The translations under genes were made by a program, and so were the position numbers. From contig NC_089192.1 of the NCBI RefSeq assembly GCF_947507565.1, positions 372,001 through 436,000 on the forward strand: a stretch of 64,000 bases of DNA. The letters are read 5' to 3'. The DNA comes from Oscarella lobularis. Taxonomy: Eukaryota > Porifera > Homoscleromorpha > Homosclerophorida > Oscarellidae. The notes under the pieces are model-generated. The model worked only from the letters and a program-made list of their open reading frames with translations, did no database searches and was not told where the DNA came from. Shown one piece after another: positions 36,534-50,508 of the stretch. The stretch's first letter is position 1, and the number at the start of each line of letters is the position of its first letter.

Positions 36534-38713
36534 CTCTCGAGGAGCTTCTCCTTGTAGCCGGGAGAATAGTACCTTAGAGACAAGATAGCATGTATCCCCC
36601 TTATTCCTAGTCTTTTCATACCTGACGATTTCCTCAGGATAGCAGTTGTTGATTGTGTCTATATACTCGCGCAGATCCGTGCCCGGTTCCGCTTTGATTT
36701 GCTGTATTTTCTCCAATCCGCGACTCGTGACGAACAGGCGTCTCGCCTTGGCGTCGTTGGGCAAAACCTTGGAAAACTGAGCGACAACGTGCTTCAAAAT
36801 ATTCGGCGGCGCGGCGTGGAGCAGCGGCTCCAACGCCGGCAGATGAACGCATTTTTGCAAAATAGCCTTCAAAGCCCTTTTAGCCTAGAAAAAAAACACC
36901 TCCCATACTTGGCTTCCTATAGAAATTCGATTTTACTTTGTTCTGTAGATCTTCAGTGCTTTTAGGATCCGTGTAGTACTGCAGGAGAGAGTGGAGTACG
37001 TTTGAGAGGGCTACGGCTTTACTGTGCTCCGGCGAATGACGTCCAATTTGCCCCAGAGCCCACGCACAGGCCGCCTATGCTACAGTGAAGTCAAGAGACT
37101 AAACTCTGCATTGTCTTACACGGATATGATCCTCAGACTCTTCTGACAACACAATGGCTAATTGGATGACCCCCTGGAATGATTACGTCACGCTAACGAT
37201 TTTTAATTTTTATTATTTTAGCACTTTTGATACGATGATCGCCATGGCGAGATTTTCCGAATGCGCTCCGATGTAGCCGAGCATCATGATCCCCGGCAAA
37301 CGGACGTCGCCTTTTGAAGATCCGATGTGATCGACGATGGCTGCCACGCCTCCGGCATTGACGACCAATTGAGCCAGCTAAGAAATTCAGTAAGAAAATT
37401 ATTATATCGAGAGGATTAATGCACTTCTGGTGTGTGTTTGGAAATTTCTCGGATAAGAGTCGCGCAGTTCTTCTGAACATAATTGTCAGGGTCTGAACAT
37501 TGAAATACAGATCCTCATTGAGTCATACTTAGCCCTTAGTATTACCTTGTAGTGATGTAAGAATCGATGGAAGAATTTCCGCTTCGATGACCATCTCAGA
37601 AAGTTCGACAGAATGCTTAGAAATTTGACTGAGAGCTGAGAAAACTTGACGCTAAAAAATAAGTATTGCGTTACCTTATCTAATTTTTATTGTCTATTTT
37701 ACCTTCAGCTTTGCGTCCTGGCTTTGAGTGAGCTGTGCCAAGTGCGCTATGGCGCCTGAAGAAACGACGGTCTGGGCCAACTAAGGCCATCCTGATTAAA
37801 TTAATTAATTATTATTAATTTTTTGCGCACCTCTGGTGAATGTTTGGAAATGTCGCTGAGTGCTGAAGCGGCAATGCGTTTGAGTGATAGCTCTGGCTCT
37901 TGAATGCATAGAACCAGAACTGGAACAGCGCCAGCGTCGATGACAGCTTGAGCCAACTCTGCAACAACATTATACACACACATATATATAAAGAGTTTGA
38001 GAGAGAAATTGCCTTGGTTGTGACGAGCTATGTAGCCAAGCGCCCATGCAGCGGATTCTTTGACCCCTGGGTCGAATTCTTCAAGGCAGATGACAAGAGC
38101 GTCCAAAGCCCCAGAATCCACAACAGCCTATACAAATTAAAATTTAAATAAATACATAAGATAATAATATTTGAGTTCATCAAATCTTACCTGAGCTAGT
38201 TGAGGTGAATGCTTAGCGACTGCTCTCAGCACAAAAGCGGCGGCCTTCTTATAGAACCTCTACACAGGCAAGAATATCTTTTAATCAATAGTCTCTACGT
38301 TATTGATTTTTTTCCTAACGTTTTGCTCTGCGAGCGAGTAGACCAATTGCGGTAAGATATCGCCCTTCACGACCGCTTCGGCCAAGTCGTCGCTGTGATT
38401 AGCAAGACGGCCTAGCGCTAGAGCGGCTGTCTGTTGTATGGTTGGGACGACGTCCAAGAGGAGGGGTCGAAGTAGGGCCATTACGCCTAGAGGAAACGCG
38501 CTCTGCGACTTTCTTACGCTCTTTTATTTGTTTTACCTGCATTCTGTAATAGTTCGATGTTGGCTGGACGCGAGCTGAATTCGGCGATCGTCTGAACGAA
38601 GTGCGTCCGCGCTTTTTGATATTGCTCGAAAACTTATGAAGGTAGGTGGTTCAGTAGGCGGAGGAATACCAGATTGGCGGGAGATTACCTTGTAGAACTT
38701 GTCGCGCACTCAT
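36534..38713 (-). CDS. SPAG6: SPAG6, axoneme central-apparatus armadillo protein
   Basis: The start at 38713 (MSARQVLQ) is followed by armadillo repeats nearly collinear with human SPAG6: LLRPLLLDVVPTIQQTAALA, LGRLANHSDDLAEAVVKGDI, LPQLVYSLAEQN, GALDALVICLEEFDPGVKES, IQEPELSLKRIAASALSDIS and KHSPEVAQTVV-like exon joins. Near the end come CVHLPALEPLLHAAPPNILK, HVVAQFSKVLPNDAKARRLF and CYPEEIVRYYSPGYKEKLLE, with the stop at 36534-36536. Not splicing the last intron would change the tail after EEIVRY. SPAG6/PF16 stabilises the C1 microtubule of motile cilia, so this supports a flagellated animal cell type. It is full length and head to head with Aurora kinase. Confidence 0.97.
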
Positions 38714-38777
38714 CGTTGTACTGGCACACTGTGGATGCCGATTTTTCGCCCTTTAGCTACTTCGATGTTGTTTCGTC

Positions 38778-38790
38778 GTTACTAAGCAAC
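38778..38790. promoter_or_regulatory. RFX X-box-like site upstream of SPAG6
   Basis: GTTACTAAGCAAC, an imperfect inverted repeat of the RFX half-site (GTTACT / GTTGCT in reverse), lies 65 bp upstream of the SPAG6 start codon. RFX factors control ciliary genes through such boxes, usually within about 150 bp of the start. Confidence 0.6.
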
Positions 38791-39025
38791 GAGGCATACG
38801 GGAACAGAGTAAATCGCAAAATCAAGAATTTAGAAGTGGGAAACTTAAGATCAGGTAACCTAGTTCTTTTCAAATATTTTAGTTGTGCTTTGACTTGACG
38901 ACTATTTCTTCTTCCCTTGTTTTGGTTTTTATACGGGACGTGCTGCTACAGCAACGGCAAGAAGTCCCGGTTACGTTCAAACGAGATTCTTCCGTTTTCG
39001 CCGTTTTCAGCCACAAGAATCGTCC

Positions 39026-40554
39026 ATGGCATCAAAAGTAAGCCGTTCTGAGCATCCCTAGAGTCTCTTGTGTCAAATACATTTGTTAGGCTCCCCTTTC
39101 CAGCAAAGAGAACACTCTTCCGTCGACAACAGACCAAGTAAATTTCCCTGCCAAGCGATCGTTCTCCCAGACACATCCTATGCACAAATAGACCTCCGAT
39201 AAGCCGAATCCCTCGTTGGAAAAACCAGATTCGAGCGGAGTATCGAAGAAGACGTCGTCCCCGTGCGTTCACACGCCCCCTCATCAACATCAACACCGAG
39301 ACTTTCTTCTCCCTAGAAAACGCTGGACGCTAAAAGACTTCGAAATCGGACGTCCTCTAGGAAAGGGAAAATTCGGAAGCGTCTATTTGGCGAGAGAAAA
39401 AAAGCACAAGTACATAATAGCATTGAAGGCGAGTCTCTAAAGAAAGACACCTGAAAAGTCTCGAGACCTCTCTCTCTCTCAGGTCTTATTCAAGTCTCAG
39501 CTCCAAAGGGGCGAGGTCGAGCATCAGCTGAGACGAGAGATCGAAATTCAATCTCGTTTGAGGTACTAGATGCGTGGGCGTGGTTATTGGGACTTTATTT
39601 ATTTATTTATTTATTAGACATCCGAATATCCTGCGTCTCTTTGGATTTTTTTACGACGACACTCGCGTGTATTTGATACTCGAGTACGCGCCTCAGGGCG
39701 AGTTGTACAAGCAGTTGAAATCCGCTCGGAGGTTCGACGAGAAGAAAACGGCAACGGTAGAATTAGAAATAATGAATTAATTAAACGACGTCACCAGACA
39801 AACATTTTGCAGTATGTTGCTCAGCTGGCTGACGCTCTGAGATATTGCCATTCAAATCACGTCATTCACAGAGACATTAAGCCGGAAAATCTGCTATTAG
39901 GATATCATGTAAGGTGGACTCGTTTACATAGGGAACCCAGTCTGATGTTTTTTCTCTAAAGGGTGAACTGAAGATTGCTGATTTTGGCTGGTCTGTGCAC
40001 TCCACGTCTCGGTGATTTTTATATTAGTGATATTGATCTGCTATATTTTGCATATATAAAGACGAACAACGATGTGTGGAACGTTGGACTACTTGCCACC
40101 TGAAATGATAGAGGGAAAAAGACACGATGAAAAGGTATTAATTATTAGAAACCGAGTCTGATCAATAAATTTGTCTATAGGTTGACTTGTGGTGTGTGGG
40201 AATTTTGTGCTATGAATTGCTAGTCGGACAACCTCCCTTTGAAACGGAAAGCCATACGGAGACATATCGTCGAATATGTCGAGTGGATATTCGATTTCCA
40301 GTGCACGTTGCTCCGGGGCCAAGAGATCTTATTCTAAGGGTCAGACGAATTGGAGTTATTTTTTGAATATTGAATTTAGTTATAGTTGCTGAGACACAAT
40401 CCCCAAGAGAGATTGAGTCTTGACCGGGTTTTGAAGCACCCGTGGATACAGGAAAATGCTGATTTGTCGTCGCTTTCACAAGGAGAAAAGTACGTTTTCC
40501 CAACGAGTCTTTGTTCGTATTCATTGTCATTATTCCTGTAGGAAATCTTCATAA
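39026..40554 (+). CDS. AURK: Aurora kinase
   Basis: A short N-terminus begins [20 protein letters not shown]. The kinase domain has the Aurora signature: [20 protein letters not shown], the lysine in [99 protein letters not shown], then [20 protein letters not shown] (activation-loop threonine present), [20 protein letters not shown] and [14 protein letters not shown]. All catalytic residues are intact. It is closest to the Aurora A/B group, and the short N-terminus does not decide which. It acts in centrosome and spindle or chromosomal-passenger function in mitosis. The start was chosen by an in-phase splice from MASK. Confidence 0.95.
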
Positions 40555-40808
40555 AAGCCTACCCTGTTTTCTTGCGTGACGTTTATCATAATATTAGATG
40601 GAGGCTTTTAGGCGCGTGTTGAAATTGAAACACTTCAATAACAAAGCGTGCTCTGTTTCGGTTTGGGGACTGGGATTCTTAGGGACGACATGGGTTTGCT
40701 AGGGACTCTAGGGACTTGGGCCTTATTTGGGGACTAACATATATAAGGATGCGACACTTTGGCGGTGACGTTTAGTTCCTCTCCGTCCAGAGGGACGACA
40801 CTTTAGTC

Positions 40809-42574
40809 ATGAATTGCAGCCTTTATTTTGGAGATCTTGATCGAGACGTGACCGAGATACGCCTTCGGCAAATCATCACTCGCGTAGCACACGTCAAGTC
40901 GTTGAAAATTTCATGCGACAGACACAATGAGCAGTCCCTTGGCTACGCATACGTGAATTTCTACAGCCACGAGGATGGTACGTGCGACGAGACTGTAATC
41001 ATTGTTTCATAACTTTTTCTGAAGCTGAATGCGCCAAGGAAAAATTGGACGGTTGCCTTGTTGAAAATCGCCCCCTTAGGGTGTCCTGGTTTGAACCGAA
41101 TGCGTATCATCGTCGATCGGGCGACAACAACGTCTTCGTGAAGAATCTCGCCCAATCTGTCGACAAGCGAGAACTTGAGGCGTTGTTTCGGCAGTTCGGA
41201 GAAATCAAGAGCTGCAAAGTTGTCTACAGTGACTCGTATCTTCCGCTTTCGAAAGGGTTTGGGTTTGTTGATTTTTCGTCTCACAAGGCGGCAGAAAAGG
41301 CCATTCGAACGGCCAACGGAAAATCCTATAAAGGAAAAACACTGTAGGTCTAAGTGCACTTCCAACCAAAATCTTTCATTACTGGTCACGTATTCTTGAC
41401 AGATACGTTGGATGGCACAAGACGAAAAATGAGCGAATTCAAGAAAAGAAAGTCCAGCCTTTTACAAATATTTACATTGCAAATCTCAGGAGGGGGTTCT
41501 CTAAGCGACAGCTGGATAAAATCTTTATCAATTTTGGTCACATTACCAGCAGCTGCGTCAATTCTCCGTCAGAGCAAGGAACCTGCACCGCTTTTGTCAA
41601 TTTTGAAGACCCCGAGAGTGCAGCTGAGGTTATATATAAAAATAATACTTATTCAGTGTAACAGTTTTTGTTAAAATGAAGGCTGTTGAACGAATGGATG
41701 GTGGAAAAATAGACGGGTTGAAAATCTATGTTGGTCGTGCGCAGAAAAAGGCTGAGAGGGAGTTTGTGAAGGAAAGAGAAAAGAAGAAAGTCACCGGTCC
41801 GACTAATCTTTACATCAAATATCTTCACGAAGACATCGATGATGATGAACTGTACAGCATGTTTAGCTCGTTTGGAGAAATTGTTCAAGGCGGAGTCAAA
41901 GTAGTAAAAGCTAATTTACGTAACTGCCACATTTACTACTGGTTTTGTAGGTGCAAAGGGGAAAGAGAGGCAGGCCTACTGGTGTGGGATTCGTCAATTT
42001 TGTTCATCCTTCATCAGCTGCCAGTGCAATTGAGGAAATGAACGGCTCTTTGGATCAGAACTATGGCAAACCGCTGTACGTTACCTATCATCAGTCGTCG
42101 GAAGAGCGTCGTGCAAAACTTTCTGAAATGTATTCTTCTGCTGGCAGCCCAAGCCGTCATCTCGGTCAGTGTTTATGCTTTTGATCTCTTGCTTTAGTTC
42201 CCTCAGCTGGCAACTTCTATAGATGCATCGCCTCAGTCTTCTGACAGGCACTCTCCTTTGGCTTATTCACGTGCTACCGGTAAGTCAATGGGAAAAGGGG
42301 AGAGCTCTGTGTAGAACGCGTTTTCTGCGTAGCGTATTCCTACGGTTCTAAATTCAGACTCTCCAAATCCAAGGTACCGCTGTTTTCTTAATTGTTTGCT
42401 TGCTTCAATGAGCGTACTATGTCTAACTAACTACAGACCTCGATGGGATGCCAGAGCTTCAGCGTTCGTGGTAGTCGTGATGTCTTTTTCAATGTGTCTT
42501 CTTCTTCGTCTTTGGGCCCCTCGTCTCGCTCAGCAAGCAGGGGTTCGTTCAACGTGCTTGTTTCACCAGAATAA
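40809..42574 (+). CDS. Divergent poly(A)-binding-like protein with four RRMs and no MLLE domain
   Basis: Four RRMs in the PABPC order: RRM1 CSLYFGDLDRDVTEIRLRQI with [13 protein letters not shown]2 NNVFVKNLAQSVDKRELEAL with SKGFGFVDFSS, RRM3 TNIYIANLRRGFSKRQLDKI with CTAFVNFEDPESA, and RRM4 TNLYIKYLHEDIDDDELYSM with GVGFVNFVHPSSAASAIEEM. The inter-RRM linker YVGRAQKKAEREFVKE is typical. The C-terminus is short and serine-rich (PSSRSASRGSFNVLVSPE) and ends at 42572-42574 without the MLLE/PABC domain. It is therefore likely to bind poly(A) but not PAM2-containing partners such as PAIP and eRF3. It is a tandem paralogue of the canonical PABPC that follows, with a much higher divergence, perhaps germline-specific as in some animals (inference). 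Confidence 0.85.
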
Positions 42575-42830
42575 CAAAAAAAATGTCTGTGTCTTGCTAA
42601 TTTTTTCTGCTTCAGTCTGTGGTCTAGTTACAACATCTTGGCTCATCAGATGCTCTCATGCGGTATCTGAAATGCTAGACTACACGGGACTGTGAAATTT
42701 TTAGAATTTGTGTGACTGCGTGTGATTGGACAAATGTTTTGCTGAACGCACGTTAGCGAACAACGACGCCTCCCTCGCGTTGCCCACGGATTGGCCAGTT
42801 TGAAATCACCTGACTACTAGTAGCGCACAG
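42575..42830. other. Intergenic interval between the two PABP genes
   Basis: Contains the 3' UTR of the first gene and the presumed promoter of the second. A CCAAT-like stretch (attggcc) occurs near 42790. No other gene seen. Confidence 0.35.
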
Positions 42831-42898
42831 CGTGTATGTTACGTCATCGAGACGAGAACCTCGTGGTCTTTCGATTCGAAGAAAGCGTCAGAGCGTAG

Positions 42899-45757
<2,859 letters not shown>

Positions 45758-45872
45758 AGAACGGACGCTCGCTTGACTGACGCGGTGGAACAGAATTTTT
45801 GTGTTTATGTATGTCTGTTGTCTGAATAAAAAAAAAGCGTTTTTTGGTGGAATAGGTTAGTCCGGGATTTTT

Positions 45873-48448
45873 ATGCGGGTAATGGCGGCGGAAGGTAACT
45901 CGTCTTTTCCGCCCGTTTCTCCGAAACCGGCTTCGATACCGTTTCAACCGACCAGCCAATTGGTGCAAGAGACTGCCTTTGAAGATTTCCGCGGGTCAAA
46001 CCAAGCAGAACAGACCGCTTCAACGAGAAAAGAGCCGTCGAGCATCGCGACCGAAGAAACGAAGCGTTTCGACGCACCGGAGACCGAATATCGACCGTCC
46101 TTAGCAGAAACATACAACGAAGAAGACGACGAAGACTCGTACGACCCCTTTTACGGTAAACAAATAGAGGAGAGACAGAGAGAGAGGCTCGAGTAAAACA
46201 TCGGTTCAGCGGAGTCTGGAAAAAAATCGAAAGCGAAATCGTACGAAAGAGACAGTAGGAGAACGAGAAAGAATCGTAACTGTGGCAAATGCGATGCGTG
46301 CTTGAGAACGTTTGACTGTCGCAAGTGTAAATTTTGCAAGGTGGGACACGAAAAGTCGACTTTAGAAGATCTATTGTAGTCTGAATATTTGCCTAGGATA
46401 TGCCTAAGTATGGGGGAATTGGAACGAAACGGCAGAAATGTTTGTTTAGACAGTGTCAGGTTTTATCGACGGTAAGAACACCGAGAGTTTTCGAGGGGGC
46501 TCTAGGTCTTCTATTTCTGTGACTCCAGCTGCTGGAGCGGGATAAGGAGGCGTGGAAAGAATATCAGGAATTAAAAGGGAATAGAGGAGTTCAAAAGTCC
46601 AGTCATACAGACCACTTGTACGTCGAAACTACCCCTCGTGCCATCGAACAAAGAAAAAGTCCAAAGCCTAAGAAAAAGAAGCCCAAAATCTCAAAGGTAT
46701 GTAGACCATATTATTAATTATACTTCCAATTATTTATCTTCTTTTAGCCGCCGCGAAACGAAAAGCGCTCTTCTTCCGTTTCGGACGAATGGTGGAACGA
46801 CGTCGCATTCGGCTCGCGAACGACGCGACGAACGCAGAACTATTGGACGGAGATGTTGAGCGCGGAAGAGGAGAGACGACCCCAGTGCATCCAGTGCCTC
46901 GGTCCCGGCTGCGTTTTCGCAGCACGACCTCGATCTAAGTACTGCAGCGACGAGTGCGGCATCAAGCTGGCGGAGAGGCAAGACTGAGGAAAACGAGGTT
47001 TATTTTCATTTTTTTTTTCTTAGACGGCTGCGGCGTTTTATTCCTGAGAAATTGGGCGATGGTCGCGAGGTGACTTCTGTCGCTGACGAGAAGGCAGCCG
47101 AGAAACTGGAAGCAATTTCAGAAAAGCGAAAGGTAAGGAGAAGATGCCCCTGACATATCTTATATCTATCTATCTATTCTCCTTAGACTATTCACAGCAA
47201 ACTGGAGGATCTCGAGAGGCAAAGGCTTCAACTGGAGGAAATAATTCAAAAGACTCGTTCAATGCCCATCGAAGAAGAGAGCGAGGTACAGTAGTGCCTA
47301 TAGAATAGACGCACGTCCAATGATTTCTTTGCTAGGCGTTTGACGGAGAGGACGGGGGAGACGGGGATATGCACGTCTATTGCGTGACGTGCGGTCGCGC
47401 GATCGCCTTCAAAAAGGCGACCGTTCACATGGAACGATGTTTCATGAAAGTACAACGAATTTTTATATCATATTATATGACTTCGTTGGACGTTTTTCCT
47501 CTTTCTCTTTCCAAGGTCGAAAGTGGAATTACGTTCGCTTCTGCTTTCAAAACGCGCTCCGAAGGGTACGTGAAAACGACTCGGAGTCTTATTCTCACGC
47601 GAAAAAAACGCTGTCCCTTTTTTTCTCCTCAGAGAGAGCATCTTTTGCGACTATTTCATTCGCAAGAGCAAAACGTATTGCAAACGCTTACGAGTTCTCT
47701 GCCCCGAACATCGTAGAGAACGAAAGGTGACGCGCCCTTCGCCACCACAATATTGAGCGCACCTGTATAATAATTATAATAATAATAGGTGGGCCGGGAC
47801 GAGGTGTGCGGCTGTCCCCTGACGGAGAACTTTTCCGTCGAAAGTGGAGAATTCTGTCGGCTACGCAAATCGCTCTGTCCGCACCATCCCAGCTGGGAAA
47901 AGACTCGTCGAGCGTTGATTGACTTGCAGAAAGTTCAACTGGTAAGTATACGGAGGGGGGAGGCGTGGGTATATAGACGTCCGTTGGTTCCCATACACTT
48001 CCCTCTAACGTCATCGCGATTGCTCTACTTCCACGCAATCTTTTCCTTTGTTTATGCTACGGTTGCTTCCTCGACCGGAAAAGTAGAATTCACCACGCGC
48101 GTTCCTGCCTACGTACGTACGTACGTACGTACGTACGCCCCTTCGAGTTGTGAGGATAAGGATATCCGCACTAAGTTCTACTATTACGCACTGCTTAGTC
48201 TACTGTCCCACGCAAGCGGATCTCCGAAAAGGGAAGTCCTGCTTGCAGCTTGCGTTGCCTGTCGCAACGATGATGCATCAAGTTTTGGGAATAGAGCGTG
48301 ATCTCATTGGTGACTAATCTTTTGTCACGTGCAGTGGCTCAAGCTCGAGGAGACGAACGAAAAGGAACACATACTGAAGGGCCAAGTGGCCCAGCGAAAG
48401 GGCGTACACGGTCTTTTACTGCATGACACAATATGCCACACGTCGTAA
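45873..48448 (+). CDS. CXXC1: CFP1/CXXC1, CpG-binding subunit of the SET1/COMPASS complex
   Basis: An acidic N-terminus (from MAAEGNSSFPPVSPKPASIP) leads straight into the CXXC zinc finger (NRNCGKCDACLRTFDCRKCK with FCKDMPKYGGIGTKRQKCLF and RQCQ), which binds unmethylated CpG. A basic region follows, then the conserved C-terminal half: QCLGPGCVFAARPRSKYCSD with ECGIKLAER, a coiled coil (SKLEDLERQRLQLEEIIQKT), VYCVTCGRAIAFKKATVHME with RCFMK, KTYCKRLRVLCPEHRRERKV, DEVCGCPLTENFSVESGEFC and the end GLLLHDTICHTS. The family recruits SET1 to CpG-rich promoters for H3K4 methylation. The N-terminal PHD finger of other animals is absent, and only 115 bp separate this start from the PABPC stop. The last intron (about 47942-48333) is long and holds a (GTAC)n run. 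Confidence 0.92.
48111..48136 (+). repeat. (ACGT)n microsatellite in a CXXC1 intron
   Basis: Six and a half tandem ACGT units. The sequence is self-complementary and CpG-containing. Confidence 0.9.
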
Positions 48449-48783
48449 GCGCGTGAGATCATGAAAGATTCAATTTGCTTTGATTTCGCAATCGTTTGTT
48501 GGTGGGCGGATCTACTCTCGACGTCATCCCACACCCGAACGCCGATTGGTCGATCGCCAATTCACGCCAGGGTACGCAATACGAGGGCGTCGTTGCGTTG
48601 CAAAACAACGGTACAGTTTCACCATGGCCAACTCGACGACAACGACGTTTCATTGCTGAGCCTTACGTCACCACGACGACAACGGGCTCGAGCAACGATA
48701 CGTCGTTTTGAGAGATCCGATAACGAGAGCGAGAACGCGAGAGGAGAGAGAGAGACGCGACGAAGAACGACAGGGACTCCCGA

Positions 48784-49985
48784 ATGAGCTGGCATGACGA
48801 AACACCATCCGAACAACCCCCATCGGGCCCCGACGTAGCCGCCGTTCATCGTCTCGGTCCCTACATCGTCCCCGCGTCGCCGTCAGACGTCCGAAAATCG
48901 TCGAAATCGTCGACGCGGAAGCCCGAGTGCGTTCGCACGGCGAAACGCGTGCCACCGTCGCGCCTATTCGACTTTCTCAAGCCCTACGCGCAACTGGCGT
49001 CGCACGCGAACGCGAACGCGCCGCGCGAAATCGTTCGCGTCGACGACGAAGCGTTCGTCGTTTTTCGAATCGGCGTCGACGTCAAATTTGCACGCGTTCT
49101 TGCGCGAACGAAAGCAACTCGGCGAGCGTCAGGCGGTGCCGCTATTTCGTCAAATCGTCGCCGTCGTCGCGCACTGTCACGATAACGGCGTCGTCGTGCG
49201 CGATATCAAGCTGCAAAGATTCGCTTTCGTCGATCGCGATCGGTGCGTAACGCGTCCTCTTTTCTTTTTTTTTTTCGATTCGCTAAGCGTGACTTCCGCC
49301 TCGCGCGGGGCCCCTTTGCGTTGTTAGCATTCCTAAACGGCGTCTTCCGGATCCGCGCACGCACGCACGCACTATAATCATAACGATAGTAGGCGCGGTT
49401 TCCCCAAAAAACAATCGTTTACGGGGGCGTGACTCGAAATGAATGTCCACCTCGAGCTCTTTTTCGGTGGGGGGGTAGCCCAAGCCTTATTAGTAGTTTA
49501 CCATTCCTGTGGGTTGCTTGGGGGCATTTGATTCCCACAAATTAATGAACAATATTTTCCCCCCCTTTGCTTGCAGATCTATTCTCAAGCTAATGTCGCT
49601 GGACGACGCCGTTGCTTTGGAATGGCCGTTCGACGACGATCGTTTGAGTGACAAGCACGGCTGCCCGGCGTACGCGAGCCCAGAGATCGTTCATCCAAGT
49701 CAGGAACCGTACTCGGGTCGCGCCGCCGACGTGTGGAGCCTCGGCGTCATACTCTATACGGATGCTCGTCGGAAGTATCCCTTCTACGATACGAATCCTA
49801 CGACCATGTTCAGTCTAATACGCGAGGGCCAGTTCGAATTGCCGCACCATCTCTCGCACATGGCCAAGAGTTTGATATCGAATATGCTTCGACGTGAGCC
49901 GTCGCATCGGCTGTCGGCGCGCGCTCTACTCGACCATCGTGGTTTTATAAACAGGACGGGTCCAGTTCGATTGCGGTGCGCGTAA
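48784..49985 (+). CDS. TRIB: Tribbles-type pseudokinase, with an apparent frameshift and early stop
   Basis: The N-terminus (MSWHDETPSEQPPSGPDVAA) runs into LFDFLKPYAQLASHANANAP and EIVRVDDEAFVVF, matching tribbles up to the T-run at 49061-49065. The homology then continues one frame over as ESASTSNLHAFLRERKQLGE, VPLFRQIVAVVAHCHDNGVV, VRDIKLQRFAFVDRDR. After a 330-bp intron come LKLMSLDDAVALEWPFDDDR, KHGCPAYASPEIVHPSQEPY, ADVWSLGVILYTDARRKYPF and RREPSHRLSARALLDHRGF. The DFG motif is replaced by SLDD, as usual for tribbles. An in-frame TAA (49983-49985) precedes VDQTVPEN, the COP1-binding motif, which stays open to 50066. Tribbles proteins scaffold the COP1 ubiquitin ligase. One extra T plus one stop could be sequence errors or decay. 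Confidence 0.85.
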
Positions 49986-50508
49986 GCGGCCGTGGATCAA
50001 ACGGTGCCGGAAAATTATGCCGATACACCGTCGATGGTTTTAGCACGATTCAACGGAGCCACCTAATCTCTCTCTCTCCCTCTCATCCATCATCATAGCA
50101 TTTTGTAAATAATTATTTTAATTGACTATATGTCTTGATGGAGTTCTCTCTCTCTCTCTCTCTCTCTCTATTGGTGTGCTGTTCAAAGCTTTGCTGTTAT
50201 TCCGGCCAGGTCACTTTGTATAAAAAGGACGATGTTTATACATATATATGGTAGTTTCATTTTTTAAACCTGTGTACGCGCACATTGAATCGCGTGGGTG
50301 TGGTCTTTCTGCAACAGTTCTCAGAACTCGTCCGACCGCTTCCGGGTTCTACAACACCTGTTTTCCCATATTAGGAACGCAGCCCACCCCGGACGTCGGG
50401 AAAAGGCCCCGGAGTTTCCACACGGGATCGACGAACGTGGGTCGCGTCGCGCGCATCTTGCTTGGACGTTAGCGCAGAGGCGAGGGGAGGGGAGACGCAC
50501 GCTCTCCA
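49986..50508. other. TRIB 3' region and ASAP upstream region
   Basis: The COP1-motif continuation described for TRIB runs to 50066. A (CT)n run lies at 50145-50169. The rest is presumed 3' UTR and the ASAP promoter. No further gene seen. Confidence 0.5.

Noticed and set aside
47789-48301. 170-codon plus-strand open frame running from a CXXC1 exon into the next intron
   Set aside because: It is intron read-through: the CFP1 homology resumes only after the acceptor before 48334.
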